Shown: in pieces, positions 26,950-38,043 of the stretch
How the letters are laid out: every line of letters starts with the position of its first letter
Position numbering within the stretch: the stretch's first letter is position 1
Program-made: the position numbers and the translations under genes
NCBI RefSeq assembly: GCF_018919065.1
Contig: NZ_JAHLQG010000043.1
Location: 1 to 64,000 of the forward strand
Origin: Blautia sp. MSJ-9
GTDB lineage: Bacteria > Bacillota > Clostridia > Lachnospirales > Lachnospiraceae
Length of the DNA: 64,000 nucleotides
Reading direction: 5' to 3'
The notes under the pieces: model-generated
What the model saw: only the letters and a program-made list of their open reading frames with translations
What the model was told of the DNA's origin: nothing
The model's database searches: none

Positions 26950-26986
26950 AAAGACTGTCTGTCATTTTTGACAGATGGTCTTTTTT
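26950..26986 (+). terminator. Rho-independent terminator of codY
   Basis: Stem around AAAGACTGTCTGTCA / TGACAGATGGTCTTT with one G-T mismatch region, followed by six T. Confidence 0.85.
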
Positions 26987-27150
26987 AGGTTGCGGAAACC
27001 TTTGCTACAGATGTGAATTTTGCCAACAGGATTCTTTTTGAGAAAGTGCTGTAAAAACTAAAATTATTTGCAAATTAAGAAAATGAAAGAAAAAAAGAGA
27101 ATAGAAGAGTAAATAAGAGAATATATTTTATTTTGTAATGATAAAAGAAC

Positions 27151-27179
27151 TTGCGAAATCAGGCCGTTTTCAATAATAT
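27151..27179 (+). promoter_or_regulatory. Promoter of groES-groEL
   Basis: TTGCGA (27151-27156), 17 bases, TAATAT (27174-27179), immediately upstream of the CIRCE operator. The rest of the codY-groES gap is AT-rich with no other recognised feature. Confidence 0.55.
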
Positions 27180-27190
27180 AAGGACAGTGA

Positions 27191-27217
27191 TTAGCACTCG
27201 AAGTAAATGAGTGCTAG
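27191..27217. promoter_or_regulatory. CIRCE operator (HrcA binding site)
   Basis: TTAGCACTC, nine-base spacer, GAGTGCTAG: the CIRCE consensus except for the last base (G instead of A). Predicts HrcA repression of groESL; hrcA is not in the window. Confidence 0.95.
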
Positions 27218-27318
27218 CAAAAATCGGCAAGGTTAGACAGAGCGCCGAAACAGTTGCCGGAATTCAATACAGAGGAAACGGTAACAAAATTAAGTTGAAG
27301 AATAAAGGAGGATCATAG

Positions 27319-27606
<288 letters not shown>

Positions 27607-27644
27607 GGCACAATAGAAATAAAATCGAAATATAAACAATGTAG

Positions 27645-27728
27645 CGTAATCATTGGGCAGCATACTATTATTTCTCGAGAGATTTCAATAGAAGATATTT
27701 AAATCTAACGGTGACGCTGATGATTACG
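27645..27728 (+). other. Inverted repeat in the groES-groEL spacer
   Basis: CGTAATCAT (27645-27653) and ATGATTACG (27720-27728) are exact inverse copies 66 bases apart in a 151-base intercistronic spacer. They could close a long stem in the bicistronic mRNA, near a possible processing site. No T-run follows. Confidence 0.4.
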
Positions 27729-27739
27729 ATAGAATTTAA

Positions 27740-29377
<1,638 letters not shown>

Positions 29378-29405
29378 TCCGTTAAAAGTAAAATATAAAA
29401 TTCAG

Positions 29406-29449
29406 AACGGCGTTCCGTGAATCGAAAGGTTCATGGGACGCCGTTTTTT
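29406..29449 (+). terminator. Rho-independent terminator of groEL
   Basis: AACGGCGT...ACGCCGTT stem with inner TGAA/TTCA pairing and a GAAA loop, followed by T residues. Confidence 0.9.
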
Positions 29450-29803
29450 GTATAAAAAGATGTTGTTCGTCATAAAAATATGGTCATTCATCAGGTTATA
29501 AACATTTTTATGAAGAGTCGCTGTATTATAAATTTACAAGGTGAGCAAAACCAAAACATTATACGAATAGAAAACAGATATTTTTGAAAAATAGAACTAT
29601 TTATTTGAAAATATGGATAATAATAACAATATATGTTGAAATCTGCCTTTGGAATATGCTAAAATTTTTTTGTAAAACAATATTTAGAATAAAATTTGTT
29701 TTATAAGTTATTTTCATATCAAAGGGAAGGAGAAAAACAACAAGATAAAAATATGCTGAAACATATTTTATAAATTTACGGGAAAGAAAAGGAGAGGAAA
29801 GTT
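29450..29803 (+). other. AT-rich leader before the secreted PPC/FN3 protein
   Basis: 354 bases, strongly AT-rich, without a credible ORF. It must carry the promoter of the downstream gene. AGGAGAGG lies just before that gene's ATG. No riboswitch or repeat recognised. Confidence 0.5.
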
Positions 29804-30952
29804 ATGTTAAGAGAAAAAGCAAAAAAGATTGTAAAAGCTATTTTTGCAGGTGCAACAATGGCACTCTGTGTAGCTGCTATCAATCCTGCGGCACAGGTAC
29901 AGGCAGGTATGCTGATGGAAAGCGAACTGATTGATTCAACTAAATCCAATGACACATTTGGTTTAGCTGATGAACTTCCTTTAAAAACATGGATGAAAGG
30001 TGTATCAGAAAAAAACGATAAAGATTGGTATAAGTTTACAATTACAAAAAAAGGATGTTCACAGGTTGTACTGAAAAGAGGAAGTGATAATCCATCAGCA
30101 AATGCAAAATGGAGTTTTTATGTATATGATGAGGCTAAGAGAGAATTATTTAAAAATAGAAGCTATGTATTAGGCTTAGCACCTGGAAGATATTATATTA
30201 TGGTTAAGCCTGTCAGCGGAGCGGGGAAAAAAGACACATATAATTTAAAAGTAAATTATATGGAATCAGATTCATGGGAAAATGAAACATTCTCTCCATA
30301 TGAGAAACCAAATCAAGCTGTGCCAAATAAAGAATATACAGGGAATTTGTACGGTCAGAAGGATAAAGATATATATAACTTTAAAATGGATGGAACAAAT
30401 GGAGCTCTTTTGACATTTAAGATAGATGGAAGTGTTGATATTTCAAAAAAGCCCTCTTGGAAAATAGAATTTTTTCAAAATGGTAATAAACGTTTGGAAA
30501 GTGTGGAGATTGAACAGGGTGGAGATTTAAATGAAAAACAGTTAAAAACATATCAGTATGTTAGAACTGATGAGATATTAAAAATTGCAAAATGTACTGG
30601 TGATCTTACTGTAAAAGTAACTAATTCATGCAATGCTGTAGGAAAGATTTACCATTTACAGCTAGAACCTATTGTTAGTACTGTAAATATTACTTCTTAT
30701 TCAGCTTCGAGAGGACAAGCAATGCTTAGTTGGAACACAGTTAATAATGCACAGGGATATTATGTATATCGTCGTAGCACAAAAGAACCAAAGTATGAAA
30801 AAATTGCGACTGTGACAGGGGACAATAAATATATTGATAATACTGTAGATAGAAATATAACCTATTATTATAAAGTTCTTGCATTTCAGAATCGAGGATC
30901 AGGTATTATAACATCAGAATCATCTAACTATGTGAAAATGAGGATAAAGTAA
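29804..30952 (+). CDS. Secreted protein with two PPC-like domains and a fibronectin type III domain
   Basis: 382 residues. The N-terminus is a signal peptide (basic MLREKAKKIVK, hydrophobic core, probable cleavage after AQVQA near 33-35). Two repeats resemble bacterial pre-peptidase C-terminal (PPC) domains: about 40-150 (KSNDTFGLADEL, DKDWYKFTI) and about 160-285 (PNQAVPNKEYTGNLYGQKDKDIYNFKM). A C-terminal FN3 domain (about 290-382) contains QAMLSWNTVNNAQGYYVYRR. No catalytic domain or wall-anchor motif is visible, so an adhesive or binding role is inferred. The gene is more AT-rich than its neighbours and stands alone between terminators, which suggests a different origin. Confidence 0.72.
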   Translation: MLREKAKKIVKAIFAGATMALCVAAINPAAQVQAGMLMESELIDSTKSNDTFGLADELPLKTWMKGVSEKNDKDWYKFTITKKGCSQVVLKRGSDNPSANAKWSFYVYDEAKRELFKNRSYVLGLAPGRYYIMVKPVSGAGKKDTYNLKVNYMESDSWENETFSPYEKPNQAVPNKEYTGNLYGQKDKDIYNFKMDGTNGALLTFKIDGSVDISKKPSWKIEFFQNGNKRLESVEIEQGGDLNEKQLKTYQYVRTDEILKIAKCTGDLTVKVTNSCNAVGKIYHLQLEPIVSTVNITSYSASRGQAMLSWNTVNNAQGYYVYRRSTKEPKYEKIATVTGDNKYIDNTVDRNITYYYKVLAFQNRGSGIITSESSNYVKMRIK

Positions 30953-30978
30953 ATAATAGTAAAAGAACAATTGAATGT

Positions 30979-31011
30979 AAAGAACTGCCGCATAGACGAC
31001 AGTTCTTTTTT
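30979..31011 (+). terminator. Rho-independent terminator
   Basis: AAAGAACTG (30979-30987) pairs with CAGTTCTTT (31000-31008), followed by T residues; ends the transcript of the secreted protein gene. Confidence 0.85.
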
Positions 31012-31077
31012 GTGCTATAATACCTGTTAACCAATCCGGAATCTTTCGGATAAAACATAAGAAAAGGAGACGAAACA

Positions 31078-31581
31078 ATGGGCGACCTGTATTCAGAATT
31101 ACTGGTAAAGAAAGACAAAACTGCCAAAGACAGCCTGATTAAATATGGACTGATCGTTCTGACAGTTCTGGCAGTAGCGGCAGGACTCTTTATCACACCA
31201 CTGGCACTGATCGTGGCTGTTGTATGTGGAATTGCATGTTACTTTGTAATCCCGAAAACAGATGTAGAATTTGAATATCTGTTTATCAATGGCGATTTCG
31301 ACATCGACATGATCATGTCAAAGACAAAAAGAAAGAGAGTAAAGAGTTTCAAATTATCAGAGGCAGATCTGGCAGCTCCGCTAAATTCCCACAGAATGGA
31401 CTATTACAACGGAAACCAGAAGATGAAAGTATTGGATTTTTCATCAGGAAATTCAGAACATAAACGTTTCGGGGTCATCACAAGACTGGACGGAGATTTA
31501 TGCAAGATTATTCTGGAACCAGATGAAGCACTTGCAAAAGCTATGAAAAATTCAGCACCGAACAAAGTTTTTTTGGATTGA
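31078..31581 (+). CDS. Conserved two-TM protein of unknown function (DUF6106-like)
   Basis: 167 residues: short N-terminal segment MGDLYSELLVKKDK, two adjacent membrane helices (about 22-41 and 43-58), then a soluble cytoplasmic domain with YLFINGDFDIDMIMSKTKRKRV and RFGVITRLDGDLCKIILEPDEAL. The pattern resembles small proteins labelled DUF6106 in Clostridia; this is from memory of the pattern, not a search. AAAGGAG site before the ATG. Single gene between two terminators, upstream of guaB. Confidence 0.6.
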   Translation: MGDLYSELLVKKDKTAKDSLIKYGLIVLTVLAVAAGLFITPLALIVAVVCGIACYFVIPKTDVEFEYLFINGDFDIDMIMSKTKRKRVKSFKLSEADLAAPLNSHRMDYYNGNQKMKVLDFSSGNSEHKRFGVITRLDGDLCKIILEPDEALAKAMKNSAPNKVFLD

Positions 31582-31616
31582 CATAGAAACTGATTTTTGT
31601 TACACTTGTGAAAAAT

Positions 31617-31644
31617 AAAAGGGCCAGTTGCTGGTTCCTTTTTA
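31617..31644 (+). terminator. Rho-independent terminator
   Basis: AAAAGGGCCAG/CTGGTTCCTTTT hairpin with loop TTG and a T-rich tail, after the two-TM protein gene. Confidence 0.8.
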
Positions 31645-31648
31645 TTTA

Positions 31649-31689
31649 TTACAATATAGGGAATGCTCTGTAGAATTCTTATATTGTAA
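31649..31689. promoter_or_regulatory. Perfect 10-bp inverted repeat upstream of guaB
   Basis: TTACAATATA (31649-31658) and TATATTGTAA (31680-31689) separated by 21 bases, ending 48 bases before the guaB ATG. Could be an operator or a leader hairpin; no known consensus recognised. Confidence 0.45.
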
Positions 31690-33195
<1,506 letters not shown>

Positions 33196-33215
33196 TAAAG
33201 ATTTACAGTAATATA

Positions 33216-33281
33216 TGCCCTGGTTGGCTGCTAGTGGAAGGAAAGCAAATACCTTCCGGCATGCTGACCGGGGTGTTTTTT
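33216..33281 (+). terminator. Terminator of guaB
   Basis: Long imperfect stem from GCCCTGGTTGGC to GCTGACCGGGGTG, with an inner GGAAGG/CCTTCC hairpin, followed by six T. Confidence 0.8.
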
Positions 33282-33395
33282 GTTTATTATTCATTGGAAG
33301 AGGCGTAATAAATATATGATGGGGGATAGCTGGGTTAAGATGCATTATTTCCGAGGAGTGCTATAGAACCAATATAATTATAAGAGAAGGTAAAA

Positions 33396-34307
33396 ATGCA
33401 GAAACAGACAAAAAGGAAAAGAACGGGGACCAAAACAGCAAAAACGACAGTGAGATCACGAAGAACCAAGACAGCAGAAACAGCAAAGAAAAATGGAATT
33501 TCAAAGACTGTAAAATCTGCAAAGCCATATGCGGCAAAAAAACCTGCAGGCAGAAAGAAACGGGGGAAAAGCAGCAGGGTCAGACAGAGAAATCAAAGGG
33601 TTCTTATTATCGGTTTACTGATGGTTATTATAGTTCTGGCGGGATGGATCGTTATAAATCGTATGAGTGAAAATGGATGGAGTATTGGAGGATTTATACA
33701 TAATTCTGACACAGTGGTTTCTGATACAGAACAGTCAGAAACAGATTCATCAGATTCTTCCGGTGGTCCGGAACAATGGCAGAAAGAAGGGGCACCATAC
33801 ATAGATGTGGAATTGCTTACACCGAATGAATATTCCAGACCGCAGATTCCAATTGAGAGTGTACAGTATATAGCGGTTCATTATACTGCAAATCCGGGAG
33901 CAACAGCGATTGCTAACCGGAACTATTTTGAAAATTTAGCGAATACTCATGATACAAAAGTAAGCAGTCATTTTGTGGTGGGACTGGAGGGAGAGGTAGT
34001 ACAGTGTATTCCAACTTCAGAGATGTCTTACGCAACAAATTCCCGCAATGTAGATACATTATCTATCGAGTGTTGTCATCCTGATGAGACAGGAAAATTT
34101 AATGATGCAACGTATGATTCGGTAGTAAAATTAACAGCGTGGCTTTGCACAAGGTTTGATTTAACTTCAGAAAATGTGATTCGCCATTATGATGTCACAG
34201 GAAAAGATTGTCCGAAATATTATGTGGAGAATCCGGATGCATGGTTACAGATGAAAGCAGATATTGCAGCGCAGATTGAGACAGACTATAGCTTACAGAA
34301 TAATTAA
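33396..34307 (+). CDS. Membrane-anchored N-acetylmuramoyl-L-alanine amidase (Amidase_2)
   Basis: 303 residues. A strikingly basic cytoplasmic tail (residues 1-68, rich in Lys, Arg, Thr, Ala) precedes one membrane helix (about 69-87); a Ser/Asp/Glu-rich linker (about 100-130) leads to an extracellular amidase domain (about 150-295). The zinc ligands of the T7-lysozyme/Amidase_2 fold are present: H162 (AVHYT), H264 (IRHYD) and C272 (DCPKYY). Expected to cleave the MurNAc-L-Ala bond in peptidoglycan. AGAAGG-type site before the ATG. No neighbour suggests a specific process; the long cationic tail is unusual for the family. Confidence 0.85.
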   Translation: MQKQTKRKRTGTKTAKTTVRSRRTKTAETAKKNGISKTVKSAKPYAAKKPAGRKKRGKSSRVRQRNQRVLIIGLLMVIIVLAGWIVINRMSENGWSIGGFIHNSDTVVSDTEQSETDSSDSSGGPEQWQKEGAPYIDVELLTPNEYSRPQIPIESVQYIAVHYTANPGATAIANRNYFENLANTHDTKVSSHFVVGLEGEVVQCIPTSEMSYATNSRNVDTLSIECCHPDETGKFNDATYDSVVKLTAWLCTRFDLTSENVIRHYDVTGKDCPKYYVENPDAWLQMKADIAAQIETDYSLQNN

Positions 34308-34478
34308 TAGAGGCCGATAATCTGTTATTTATAGCAATCCCAGAAAATTTAAGGAACATTTTGAAGATTATTTCATTCGCTTGACATTTGCATTTTTGAA
34401 TAACTGCGCGTCGCATTCTCGTTACTTTAGTGATGAGTTAGAGCTTGAATGAAAAAGTAAATTCTACATTCTAACATA

Positions 34479-36099
34479 GGGGGTGCGGACAGAATCCTGG
34501 ACCAAATAAGTTTTAGGAGGTTCATATGTATTCATACGAAGACCGTATCCGCGCTGTAAAGTTTTATATTAACTGTGGTTACAATGCTGCGTATACTGTA
34601 CGTAAATTGGGGTATCCTGATGTGACCAATTTAAAGCACTGGTACCGTGAGTACTCTCAGTACAATGATCTGCATCAAGGTCGTAAAAAAGTCAGCAAAT
34701 TTTCTGATAAAGAGAAACGAGATGCTGTTGATTACTACTTTAGTCACGATTGTAATGCATTGAAGACGGTTAAGAATCTAGGGTATCCCAGTCGACCACT
34801 TCTCATTCAATGGGTTAAAGAACTTTATCCAGAAGAAGGAGAAAGACGTTGTAAATCTTTTAAACCACATGTAAGATGTTCTCAAGAGGAAAAAATCCAG
34901 GCAGTTATGGAATCATGCAGAGGTAACTTAAAGATATCACAAATTGCTGAGATATACGGTGTTACCCCTTCTGCGGTTTCCACTTGGAGAAAAGAGCTGC
35001 TTAGCGAAGGGAGAATATTGAAAATGCAACAACCCTCTGCTAATGATAAATCTATTGATGAACTGATGCGCGAAAAGGCTGAATTAGAAGCAAAAGTCAA
35101 ACGCCTCGAACGCGATGTATACAAGTTGCAATTAGAACGAGATGTCCTTGAAAAAGCCGGTGATATCTTAAAAAAAGAGAAGGGCATCAGTCTCGATAAA
35201 TTGACAAATCGCGAAAAAGTATTCTTGATTGATGCCCTACGAAATCAATATAAGTTAAATGAACTATTACCGGTTCTAAGGCTCTCTAAAAGCAGTTATT
35301 GTTATCAGGTACAATGCATAAAACGTGAAGATAAATATAAAGAGATTCGCGAGAAAATAAAAGTACTCTTTGTGCACAATAAGGAAAGATATGGCTATCG
35401 GCGTATACATTGTCTGCTAAAACGAGAGGGCATTATTGTCTCTGAAAAAGTCGTTCGTCGTATAATGAATGAGGAACAACTACTAGTAAAAACAACAAAG
35501 AAACGTAAATACAACTCATATAAAGGTGAATTAAGTCCAGAGGTTGAAAATGTAATCAATCGCGATTTTTCAGCACCTCAACCAAATCAGAAGTGGCTTA
35601 CCGATATAACTGAATTTCATATACCTGCAGGAAAAATTTATCTTTCGCCTATAATAGATTGCTTTGATGGTATGGCTGTTTCATGGACAATAGGAACTTC
35701 ACCAAATGCTGAGCTGGCGAATACCATGCTTGTCAACGCAATTGACACATTGAAAGATAATGAACGTCCTTTGGTTCATTCGGACAGAGGTTGTCATTAT
35801 CGATGGCCAGATTGGATAAACTTGATGGATGGGGCTGCACTGACCCGTTCTATGTCAAAAAAAGGATGTTCTCCGGACAATTCTGCATGTGAAGGGTTCT
35901 TTGGCCGCCTCAAGAATGAAATGTTTTATAACAGAAACTGGAATCATATTTCTATAGAATCGTTCGTTAATGAACTTGATAAATATATGCACTGGTATAA
36001 TGAAGATCGAATCAAAATGTCACTTGGTGGAATGAGCCCACTTGAGTATAGACGTAGTCTAGGAATAGCAACTTAGTCCAAGAAAACGTCCGCACCCCC
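34479..36099 (+). mobile_element. Complete IS3-family insertion sequence
   Basis: 1621 bp. Terminal inverted repeats start GGGGGTGCGGAC (34479-34490) and end GTCCGCACCCCC (36088-36099); beyond these 12 bases the ends still agree partly (TC.TGGAC). A single intact transposase ORF fills the element. No obvious target-site duplication was found in the immediate flanks. Confidence 0.88.
34526..36076 (+). CDS. IS3-family transposase, single ORF
   Basis: 516 residues. The N-terminal third carries helix-turn-helix modules (about 1-45, 60-100, 125-165) and a leucine-zipper-like coiled coil (about 175-215); the C-terminal part is an rve/DDE integrase domain with D360 (WLTDITEF), D420 (HSDRGCHY) and E456 (ACEGFFGRLKNE), spaced D-59-D-35-E as in IS3 elements. 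Most IS3 elements split these functions over two overlapping frames joined by a -1 shift; here they are fused in one frame. GGAGG before the ATG. No stop or frameshift, so the copy is probably active. Confidence 0.93.
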   Translation: MYSYEDRIRAVKFYINCGYNAAYTVRKLGYPDVTNLKHWYREYSQYNDLHQGRKKVSKFSDKEKRDAVDYYFSHDCNALKTVKNLGYPSRPLLIQWVKELYPEEGERRCKSFKPHVRCSQEEKIQAVMESCRGNLKISQIAEIYGVTPSAVSTWRKELLSEGRILKMQQPSANDKSIDELMREKAELEAKVKRLERDVYKLQLERDVLEKAGDILKKEKGISLDKLTNREKVFLIDALRNQYKLNELLPVLRLSKSSYCYQVQCIKREDKYKEIREKIKVLFVHNKERYGYRRIHCLLKREGIIVSEKVVRRIMNEEQLLVKTTKKRKYNSYKGELSPEVENVINRDFSAPQPNQKWLTDITEFHIPAGKIYLSPIIDCFDGMAVSWTIGTSPNAELANTMLVNAIDTLKDNERPLVHSDRGCHYRWPDWINLMDGAALTRSMSKKGCSPDNSACEGFFGRLKNEMFYNRNWNHISIESFVNELDKYMHWYNEDRIKMSLGGMSPLEYRRSLGIAT

Positions 36100-36185
36100 T
36101 TTACTCTTGCAAGGTAGAATTTAAAAATACATTTAACCGTGATGAGTTAGACGCGCAAATTTTTTATTCAAAGAAAGAACATATG

Positions 36186-36214
36186 TTTACTTCTGGCACT
36201 ATATGTGCTAAAAT
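36186..36214 (+). promoter_or_regulatory. Promoter of the tnpB gene
   Basis: TTTACT (36186-36191), 17 bases, TAAAAT (36209-36214). GGCACTATATGTGC in the spacer forms a small hairpin that may belong to the element's left end. Confidence 0.4.
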
Positions 36215-36277
36215 ATAGCCATGGGTAGTAGAAAAAACAACAGAATCTGAGAAAAGAGTTATCAGGGAGAAATAAAA

Positions 36278-37606
36278 ATGCAGATAATATCCAGTTATGG
36301 TGTAGAATTACGAAAACAGAATATCCCGATCCGCCAGACACTGGAGATATACCGTTCTGCTGTCAGCTATCTGATTGGAATTTATGTGCAGGTATGGGAA
36401 GAATTAGCAGAAATCCCGGATGCAAAGAGGCGTTTTAATGCTGCAGAACATCTGGTACATACTACGAAGAAAAACCATGCCTGTTTTGATTTTGATATCC
36501 GGTTCCCAAAGATGCCTTCCTATCTGCGCAGATCTGCCATTCAGCATGCACTGGGGACAGTATCCTCTTATAAAACACGGCTGGATCTATGGGAAAAGAC
36601 AGACGGAAAGAGCGGGAAACCAAAGCTTGTATATGAAAACCATGCCATGCCGGTCTTCTACCGTGATGTCATGTACCGTGAGGGAGCGGAAGGGAAAGAC
36701 GAAGCATACCTGAAACTCTATGACGGCCATGACTGGAAATGGTTCTGTGTACGTCTGGAGCATACAGATATGGAATATCTGAGAAAATACTGGTCAGGGA
36801 AAAAGGCATCTGCCCCGACTCTGGAAAAGAGACATCGGAAGTATTTTTTGCGTTTTTCCTATACAGAAGAAGTAACACTTACCAAAACACCTATGAAAGA
36901 ACAGATCATCTGCAGTGTGGACTTAGGGATTAATACCGATGCAGTCTGTACCATCATGCGGGCAGACGGAACTGTCCTGGGAAGAAAATTTATCAATCAT
37001 CCCAGTGAAAAAGACCGGATGTACCATACATTGGGACGGATCCGCAGATTCCAGAGGGAACATGGTTCTGCGCAGACACAGGGAAGATGGGCATATACGA
37101 AACGTCTGAATACAGAACTGGGCAAAAAGATTGCAGGTGCGATTGTAAGATATGCGGAAGAAAACCATGCAGATGTGATCGTGTTCGAGTATCTGGAGAT
37201 GCAGGGGAAGATATCGGGAAAGAAAAAGCAGAAACTGCACCTGTGGAGAAAAAGAGATATCCAGAAGTGTTGTGAACATCAGGCACACAGGAAAGGGATG
37301 CGGGTATCCAGAATCTGTGCATGGAATACCAGCAGACTGGCTTATGATGGTTCCGGGGTGGTAACACGTGACTGGGAAAATCACAGCATCTGTACTTTCC
37401 AGACAGGAAAACGATATAATTGTGACCTGTCAGCATCCTGTAATATAGGGGCGAGATATTTTATAAGGGAACTTTTAAAACCCCTTCCGGCAACGGAAAG
37501 GTCTTTACTGGAGGCAAAAGTCCCTTCTGTAAAGCGTAGGACCTCATGTGTCTATGCAGATCTGAGGAAACTCCATTCAGAAATGGAATTCTTAAAAGCA
37601 GCATAG
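36278..37606 (+). CDS. tnpB: TnpB-family RNA-guided nuclease (IS200/IS605 type) without zinc-finger cysteines
   Basis: 442 residues. The RuvC-like catalytic residues are D215 (CSVDLGINTDA), E304 (VIVFEYLEM) and D383 (YNCDLSASCNIGARYF), in the usual order and spacing for TnpB. Between the second and third, where typical TnpBs have two CxxC knuckles, this protein reads NTSRLAYDGSGVVTRDWENHSICTFQTGKRYNC and has no CxxC pair. An N-terminal wedge-like region (1-200) is intact. TnpB proteins cut DNA guided by an omega-RNA made from the element's right end, which follows directly. No tnpA is present, so the element is non-autonomous (IS1341-like). AGGGAG site before the ATG. Confidence 0.85.
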   Translation: MQIISSYGVELRKQNIPIRQTLEIYRSAVSYLIGIYVQVWEELAEIPDAKRRFNAAEHLVHTTKKNHACFDFDIRFPKMPSYLRRSAIQHALGTVSSYKTRLDLWEKTDGKSGKPKLVYENHAMPVFYRDVMYREGAEGKDEAYLKLYDGHDWKWFCVRLEHTDMEYLRKYWSGKKASAPTLEKRHRKYFLRFSYTEEVTLTKTPMKEQIICSVDLGINTDAVCTIMRADGTVLGRKFINHPSEKDRMYHTLGRIRRFQREHGSAQTQGRWAYTKRLNTELGKKIAGAIVRYAEENHADVIVFEYLEMQGKISGKKKQKLHLWRKRDIQKCCEHQAHRKGMRVSRICAWNTSRLAYDGSGVVTRDWENHSICTFQTGKRYNCDLSASCNIGARYFIRELLKPLPATERSLLEAKVPSVKRRTSCVYADLRKLHSEMEFLKAA

Positions 37607-37770
37607 ATACAGGCAGATATACAGCGGACTACCTGTAATGTGGGAACCAGCCATATCCGGCATGGGAAATACGCATAACTGCGCACCTAAGTTACAGGCG
37701 TATCCACCGATATTCAGTCTGACGCCTAAAGCGTCTGGAAGCACGCGACTTCAGTCGTGTGAGGATAAAG
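37607..37770 (+). ncRNA. Probable omega-RNA scaffold / right end of the TnpB element
   Basis: 164 bases directly after tnpB with stacked hairpins: GACGC/GCGTC with loop CTAAA (about 37721-37737), then CACGCGAC/GTCGTGTG (37742-37749 with 37754-37761, one G-U pair, loop TTCA), followed by AGGATAAAG. This last hairpin and tail resemble the 3' end of known IS200/IS605 omega-RNAs, after which the guide begins. By this analogy the guide would start near 37771 (TTTTTAATTCACATGGAGGG). The exact boundary is inferred. Confidence 0.65.
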
Positions 37771-37883
37771 TTTTTAATTCACATGGAGGGCATAAAAAAT
37801 CACGAGGGAAATCATAAAGAAAATCAGCAGCCTGCAAAAAAATTTGCCTTGAAATCCGCAAAGAAGTATTGTACTATAATAAC

Positions 37884-37978
37884 AGCGTGTGAGTTTTTCA
37901 CAACAGTGCCTGCATGACTGGCGGAAGTAGGATCACCTACAGGGAGTGCAGCGTGGATATGAGCCGACCGCCTGGGCA
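37884..37978 (+). promoter_or_regulatory. ZTP riboswitch (pfl motif)
   Basis: The two conserved halves are present: GACTGGCGGAAGTAGG (37917-37932) with CCTACAGGGAGTGCAGCG (37936-37953), and GCCGACCGCCTGGGC (37963-37977). A -10 box TATAAT is at 37875-37880. The aptamer binds ZMP/ZTP, which accumulate when 10-formyl-tetrahydrofolate is short, and would turn on the downstream genes, which process exactly ZMP (AICAR). Confidence 0.9.
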
Positions 37979-38011
37979 GCCTGGAGATAAAGGGTTTCCC
38001 AGGCTTTTTTT
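37979..38011 (+). terminator. Riboswitch-controlled terminator
   Basis: GCCTGG (37979-37984) pairs with CCAGGC (37999-38004), followed by seven T. The aptamer's CCTGGG (37971-37976) could also pair with CCCAGG (37998-38003), giving the expected competition between aptamer and terminator. Confidence 0.85.
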
Positions 38012-38043
38012 GACCTTATTTTTAAAGAAAAGGAGAAAAAACT

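Larger units (their letters stand above)
34396..36171. repeat. Palindromic element split by the IS3-family insertion
   Basis: The sequences either side of the insertion mirror each other: TTGAATAA + TGCGCGTC (34396-34412) versus GACGCGCA + TTATTCAA (36150-36171), and AAATTCTAC (34459-34467) versus GTAGAATTT (36114-36122). A 13-base direct repeat GTGATGAGTTAGA also occurs on both sides (34430-34442 and 36139-36151). Without the IS this would be an element of about 155 bp with imperfect inverted ends. Confidence 0.55.

Noticed and set aside
37607-38043. CRISPR array near tnpB
   Set aside because: There are no regularly spaced direct repeats; the repeats seen are the hairpins of the TnpB right end and the ZTP riboswitch.
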